DNA of 64,000 bases, taken from NCBI RefSeq assembly GCF_030272615.1, contig NC_081414.1, positions 5,395,501 to 5,459,500 of the forward strand. Direction: 5' to 3'. The notes beneath the pieces were generated by a model, which saw only the letters and a list, made by a program, of their open reading frames with translations, had not been told where the DNA came from and made no database searches. The translations under genes were made by a program, and so were the position numbers. The stretch comes from Cryptomeria japonica (Eukaryota; Streptophyta; Pinopsida; Cupressales; Cupressaceae). The number at the start of each line of letters is the position of its first letter. Position 1 is the first letter of the stretch. Positions 58,561-64,000 of this stretch are shown piece by piece.

Positions 58561-58670
58561 TTGTGCCGACCCTGAGACCCCAGGACCCCAAAGTCTCGAA
58601 GAAAATTAAAGGTTATGCCTAATTTTGGAGACTGAAGATTTGTGTTTTGCTTGCAGGTTCGAGTGGTTAG

Positions 58671-61600
58671 ATGGACTCATCCGCCAACAAAAGAGGCAAA
58701 GAAATTGATAGACTCCCAGCCACCATGAAATACCATTATTAGGGACAGGTCCATGTCTCAAAGCTTGAGGATCAAATCAGATGGGTTACAGACACCGAAA
58801 TCGGTCACATAGAAATTGAAGATATTAGAGCTCAATTGAATAAACCTAGTCTGGAGGCCCTCCACCAAAGAATCAAGGGATCTGGCCTAGTAGAGGCTAC
58901 TGTATTCCCATAGTCATTGCAGGTACCAGAATTAATAATGGCCATTGCTCCATTTTACAATCCAGAGACTAGAAAGTGCACAGATGCACAGGGAAAAACA
59001 GTTATAGACTTGTCCCCAGATACGTTTGGATTCGTCTTTGGTATCCCCACCAGGGAAGAAGTATTTTTGCTAACAGAAGAAGAGGCCTTAAAGGCATGGA
59101 ACAACAAAGTATCAGCCAGTAAGAGGCACATGAATGCCAACTGGCTAGAAGAAGAAAGAAAGACAAGGCTTAAGGAAACAGAGATCCTAAGGGCAGATTT
59201 CAAAGAACCTCAAAAGGAGCTGATTATTATGCTCAGCAGGGCCTTTGGCAAGCCGGACTACAAGCATTTCCATCCCTGGACATTCCAGTTCATGAGCACT
59301 ATCTTAATAGGGAAACAATACTTTGATTGGCCACAGATCCTCTCTGATAATATCTGTAAGAAGATGAAAGAGATGCAACATACCCAAAAGTTCTTCTTCA
59401 CATCACATGTCATCTGGGTAGCTGCAAGAGCTGGAAAATTCTCAGGCCTACAAGTGGAAGGACAATTGGGAGAGAAAGAAGGACAGAAGAAGATATGGGA
59501 GTATTATTCCCAACTCACTCTAGCCAATGCTAAGGTGCATTTCAAGAGAGTTAATGATGCCTTTGTTTTCCCAATAATCATCAAATTGGTAGGGGATGCA
59601 GGGTATCGAATTAGCCCGGAGGCTATGGCTATCATCCGAGAGTGGGCATGTTGGTTCATCCAAAACCCACGCTCCACTTACATCAGGGTTAGTGGATTTA
59701 CAGGGAACCCAATGTTGTTGCCTTGTTATTGCAACGATAAGGTGATTATGCTAGAATATGTAAGGCAGCTTGTAGGCCTCCAGTCACTGTTGTCATCGAA
59801 ACATAAAACAGGAATTGATTTCTCGGTGTCTATTGGATACTTTGCCTATTCCAATATACAAGTGGCAAAGTTGGAGGAGCAAGAACTTCAGGATTTAAAC
59901 TTGAAAGAATATGACCATGCTAGGTAATTTTATGATCCCTACAGGAAACTCAAACAGGCTATGCCTAAGGCATATGAGGGGCACAGGCCCAACTTGGAAG
60001 ACTTTTGGGCCAACTTACAAGATAGTTTTGAGGTCTGGGAAAAGAACTATAATAGGTTATCTATCCCACAGGTAAGAGATTTTGGTATTGAGACTAACCT
60101 CCCTAAAGACTCGAGGGATGATGGAGAGTTACTTGATCCAATTTATAGAGAATCAAGGATAGATAAGAGGCCCCTCTCCCCAGTAAAGTGGTCTGCAAGC
60201 GAAGATACAAATATGGAGGTGGTCTCCCAAGCGGTCATCAACAGAACTAAACAATGGTTAAGCCAGAGGGTAAGGCCCAGTGTATCAAAGACAAAACAAA
60301 AGGAATCCACCTCAAGGGTACCTCAGTCAAGGGGTCATAAGGAGTACGCCCGAAATACAAGGTCAGCCTCAAGGCAGAATACGTCCACCGACCCAGGTGA
60401 GGAAGACAAGCCTCAAGAAACCATTGAGGACCTATTGAAGAACCTCCAAGAGAAGATGAGGGAGTTTGAACTGTTGAAGAAGGCTGCGGACCTAGGAGTG
60501 ACTGATGGGCTAGGCGCGGTGTCACTCTCCAAAGTTCTCCCACCAAGGACGGCTATAGGCCACACCAAAGGAGAGGGTACCCAAGAACAGGAAGAGAATG
60601 TAGAGGCTACTGAGGAAATACCCACTCAGCCACCTTCAATAGGTACAACAAGTGCTCTAGGCACCACTGCTCCTACACCACCATTAGTCAATATATATAC
60701 AGGGCAGCCCTGAGTGCAAGGCTTCACATCCACCACTGAAGGGGTGAAAGTTAGAAACGTTGAGTCTGACTCCGATCAAGAAGAAGAGGATCTTGAGCAA
60801 CAACGACTGCTAGAAGGCGAAGGGGGTGAGGTAGAAGACATATTGAATGAAAGGTTGATCCTAACTCCCCAAGATCAAGAGGACCTTCTTAAGGATATAA
60901 CAGTCGGACAAGCAGAGATAGAGCCAGATGATGAAGAAATGGCATTCAATGAGGAGGTCAGTTGCAAGATAGGAGACTTACACAAACAACAAGCTCTCCA
61001 AGCTAACCTAGCCCGCCAGATTTCCTCACCCCAAGATCCTGGGCAAACAGGAGCCAAAGTAAGAGATGAAGCAGAGGAGCAGGAAGAGGTTCATGTCATA
61101 ACTGCGGATATTGTATCACATCAAGGTGATAAAGATGAAGATATACCACAATGGCTGGATTTTACCTTCGAGAAGAAAAAGAGAAAAGAAGAACTCCCAG
61201 AGGTCACTCTACAACAAGTAATCACTGAGGAACCTCCAAAGGTTAAAAAGCTGAAAACCATCCACCATTTGTCAAAAACAGATTACGGTGAGGTGATTGC
61301 AAATGTGGCAGTACCACATGAAGTTGAAGGATGGGATTCTCCCAAGTATCAAATATCCCAAGTAAATTTGGGTAAGCAAACCAAGTGGGGAGAGCTAGAT
61401 ACCTTGGAGCTAGCCACAAGTGTTGTCAGAGGGCGCATTGAAAAGGAGCACACCTCAAATATGGAGCTTAAGGCGCAACTTGGGCAATATAAATAGCTCC
61501 TGATAGAAATGAGTAAACCTCTAGACTCTTGTATAACGGATGACCTACCTTCAACCTCATCACTGCCAGAGGAAGAAGTAAAGGCACTAGTGGAGGTGAG

Positions 61601-62253
61601 ACAAGTGGCTGTTGCTGCCAAATCTTGGACCCAGGTAAATGCAACCAAAATTAGGTTGTTCTTGCAAAATACAGTAGAAATATACCATAGGGCGGTACAG
61701 GTAGGTGGAGCTTTGGCAACCTGCTCCACACAATAGGAGCGTAAGGAGAGCACTTTCAATAAACAGCTCAGAATTTTGGAAAGGATACTACGGTTAGGGG
61801 AAGAGGTGATAGTAAAAGAGGACCTCTTAGGAGGAGATAGCTATGAAAACTTACAGTTCTGTGTATACATTTTGGAGTTGAAGATAGAGATATATCAACA
61901 GTATATCAAGGATATGACTAACATTCGAGACCCTCTCCTCAAGGAAATTTAGTCATATGAGAATTTTGTGACAAATATAATGGGACCTTTTGGCCTCAGA
62001 ATAGCTGATACGGGAATAATGGACCAGCATCAAGTTTTGAATCAGTGGGATGCATATGAGGCACAACACCTAGGACCTGCTGATTACTTAGTGTCAAGAG
62101 GTGGCAGATACGGTGAAGGAGTTAGAGGAACAAGGAGCACATGCAGATGAGGTTTTAAAGAAATATAAATTTAGAATTAAGCATGTAGCTAATCCTCTAG
62201 TCCAAGCAGTTGCATGTATAATTGAAAATTATAAAGCTTTTACCAATAAATAA
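58671..62253 (+). pseudogene. Element I long ORF, unknown mobile-element protein (about 1,190 codons)
   Basis: One frame begins at the ATG at 58671, just after a TTGCAG-type splice acceptor. It has stops only at 58740, 58911, 59925, 60711, 61494, 61734 and 61950; a single frame change near 62080-62104 then carries it to 62253. Residues from about 82 form a globular-looking domain with LSPDTFGFVFGIPTREEVF, HPWTFQFMSTILIGKQYF, FVFPIIIKLVGDAGYRISPE and MAIIREWACWFIQNP. This vaguely recalls plant mobile-domain-like proteins of transposons. A basic linker and a long acidic, glutamine-rich helical C-terminal half follow (SDSDQEEEDLEQQRLLEGEG). No zinc knuckle, protease, RT or integrase is present. 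Five of seven stops are TAG. It is probably the protein of a non-autonomous LTR element, but a second LTR was not found. The family is not recognised. Confidence 0.6.
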
Positions 62254-63399
62254 AAGATAAGCACACAATTGCTAAAGATAGCAAAGCTTTTTTTCTTGTA
62301 TTTTAGAAACTGTTGCTCCTACTCGAGTTCCAATTTTGAGAGAAATTCTGCATGATTACGAAAACATGGCTCACTCAGCAGGGTCTTCGTAGTGCTCATG
62401 CAGTTCCTATTTTGTAGTTGTAAAGTGGAGTGTCGAGGCAGAAACTTGCAAGTTAACTGCGACTCCTAGGATCAATTCTTAATTTAGAATAAAGTTATTT
62501 CCTAGATAGTAGGACAAAGAACTTCTATAAATTGAGAAGTTGAATTCATTTGTAGGGGTCCCAAATTAATGATTTGTGTCCTACTTAGAGATTTTAGAGT
62601 ATTTTGCAGATTGTCAAGAAGTTTGAGTTATTTTTGTTATACATTCATGAAGATTAATATGAAAAGCAGCTTGTAGATTGCCTGATCTACGTTTATATTC
62701 TATCAAATTGTTCTGTAATCCGGTAACGTCTATTATTTTGAGTTAGCAAAGTGGTTTAATATTTTTGTCTATCACTTTATAAATCATATAGCGCACGTCA
62801 GTGGTGTATGAGAATTATTGGGATAGGCCATATTGTTGATGATTTTATTTCCATAGATTTATGAAATTGATGATTTTGCAGGTTTTCTGGAGGTCCGTTG
62901 TTGAATGCTAACTTGGAAAATATTTGATAATTGCTTGGATTGCAGGGAACTAATTGAGTAGTTCATTAAGTTGTCATTATATTGATCTTTATTGTTAATT
63001 TCTTGTTTCCCTTTACGCTTCGCATTTTATTTCCCAAAGAATCTTAAACCATAAAAATACAAAAAGAGGAAGTGCAATTATCTGTAACTAGTGAGATTTA
63101 GTTTCAACCAGCAGGCCCCTTTACAGGTATAACCACATCAACCATTGGGTTGCCCATCACCGTCGAGACCTGACTATAGAGACCTTGGAGTAGTGAGTTC
63201 TTCCAAACTCGTTACTTTTTAGGAGAGGTGGTGAGTGTTTGCATAAACTACCTGACTATTGGTGAGTGTGTCAAAACACACATCAACACTAGCTAGCTTA
63301 AAATTAATTTAAAAATGTCATAGAAATTTATGTACCTCATTTGCAATCTCGAAGGCTCTCTCGATCCTACTAGTCTCAGAAGAATGAAAGGGCACATGG
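62254..63399. other. region downstream of element I, no gene seen
   Basis: Moderately AT-rich and without a conserved frame. No copy of the 57.8-58.6 kb repeats occurs here, so a 3' LTR of element I is not visible in the window. Confidence 0.45.
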
Positions 63400-63990
63400 T
63401 CAATATCTATATATAGTTGTGCCTCGTCTATAGCCATGAGCGGACTGGTAAAAAGGCCTCGACCTCAAATATGAATGTAGACTCATGATGTTGCATATGA
63501 TGGGGGGGGTTGCAAGAACATGCAGCGGCGACGTATGCTGAGGGGGCTCTGGTGTTGGATTAAATGGTGTAGGCTGAGGAGGAGGTGTGGGTTCAACTGA
63601 TGTATGTTGAGGAGGAGTTGTAGGATGTACTGAAATACCCTCATGTCTCATCACACCCTGAGAAGATCTACCACCATGGTTACTAGAAGTCGGTCTACCA
63701 AGATATCATCTCACATGTGTCGATATGGTGTGGAGAGGAATCCCATACTCATAAGCAATAAATTGATAGGCATCTAATAAATCGCTTGAGAGACATGAAC
63801 TCATGTGATGCAAAGGATCAACCTTAGACAACTGTGCAACATCAACAAGAGATGGTATATCAGCACTGATATAAGGATCATAGCTGCTAGATGTGCCATT
63901 AGTAGGAGGAATGGTAGCTTGTGAACATAATAAATATCTCCCAACATGATCAGATGACATTTGATCAAACTTGAGACGCAATAGTCGCAA
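63400..63990 (-). pseudogene. partial proline-rich ORF, unknown
   Basis: Minus-strand frame of about 197 codons, cut by the window edge or nearly so on the upstream side. The N-terminal part (LKFDQMSSDHVGRYLLCSQA onward, then SCLSSDLLDAYQFIAYEYGI) looks like a folded domain. A single TGA at 63706-63708 follows THVR, where a Trp codon would restore the frame. After it come SSNHGGRSSQGVMRHEG and a proline-rich stretch with TTPPQHTS-type repeats, ending at 63400. The proline-rich tail after a short conserved domain is common in plant transposon-borne proteins. I do not recognise the family. Confidence 0.4.
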
Positions 63991-64000
63991 TGCTAGAAAA

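Noticed and set aside
62515-62535. TATA-like sequence TATAAATTG downstream of element I
   Set aside because: AT-rich background, no gene or LTR structure follows it.

Overview
The window is nuclear DNA from a large, repeat-rich plant genome. The evidence is one spliced family-61 glycosyltransferase gene with an ordinary plant GT-AG intron, surrounded by nested Ty1/copia and Ty3/gypsy LTR retrotransposons, solo LTRs, MITEs and long AT microsatellites. The mix of old, decayed, nested elements would suit a gymnosperm, but that is a guess. No bacterial operons, CRISPR arrays, rRNA or tRNA genes were seen.

Layout. 0-3.3 kb: a decayed MULE/FAR1-like transposase scrap (minus) and two abutting MITEs that share TTA target duplications. 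3.5-5.3 kb: the only convincing host gene, a Golgi-type GT61 protein in two exons. 5.4-9.9 kb: AT-rich spacer with TC and AT microsatellites. 9.9-15.8 kb: element A, a minus-strand Ty1/copia with both LTRs, PBS, PPT and damaged gag-pol. 16.2-17.3 kb: solo LTR B (minus). 18.8-26.1 kb: element C, a plus-strand Ty1/copia with perfect ATATA duplications; its gag has four zinc knuckles, and protease plus the front of integrase are replaced by unrelated sequence. 28.6-30.2 kb: a minus-strand decayed ORF of an unnamed multi-domain mobile-element family. 30.2-52.8 kb: a four-layer nest. Copia remnant D is split by solo LTR E in its reverse transcriptase and by chromovirus F in its 3' LTR; F in turn carries element G inside gag. 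52.8-56.9 kb: AT-rich spacer with an approximately 300-bp tandem array and a minus-oriented LTR (H) whose end matches that of G. 57.8-62.3 kb: GC-rich palindromic tandem repeats around a TATA box, followed by a single-frame, approximately 1,190-codon ORF (I) with seven stops and one frameshift. 63.4-64 kb: a minus-strand proline-rich partial ORF of unknown type.

How the parts work together. The retroelements are parasites of each other, and nesting plus target-site duplications gives an order: D first, then F, then G. E also postdates D. G is the youngest; its two LTRs differ by only about ten substitutions over 1.2 kb. G has no protease, reverse transcriptase, RNase H or integrase. It keeps a 938-codon frame (two stops) of glutamine-, proline- and serine-rich protein, so it must have moved using enzymes supplied in trans. 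Most catalytic domains of A, C, D and F have lost key residues or reading frame, so none of the elements here looks autonomous. G, I and the 28.6-30.2 kb ORF are the parts least explained by standard families.
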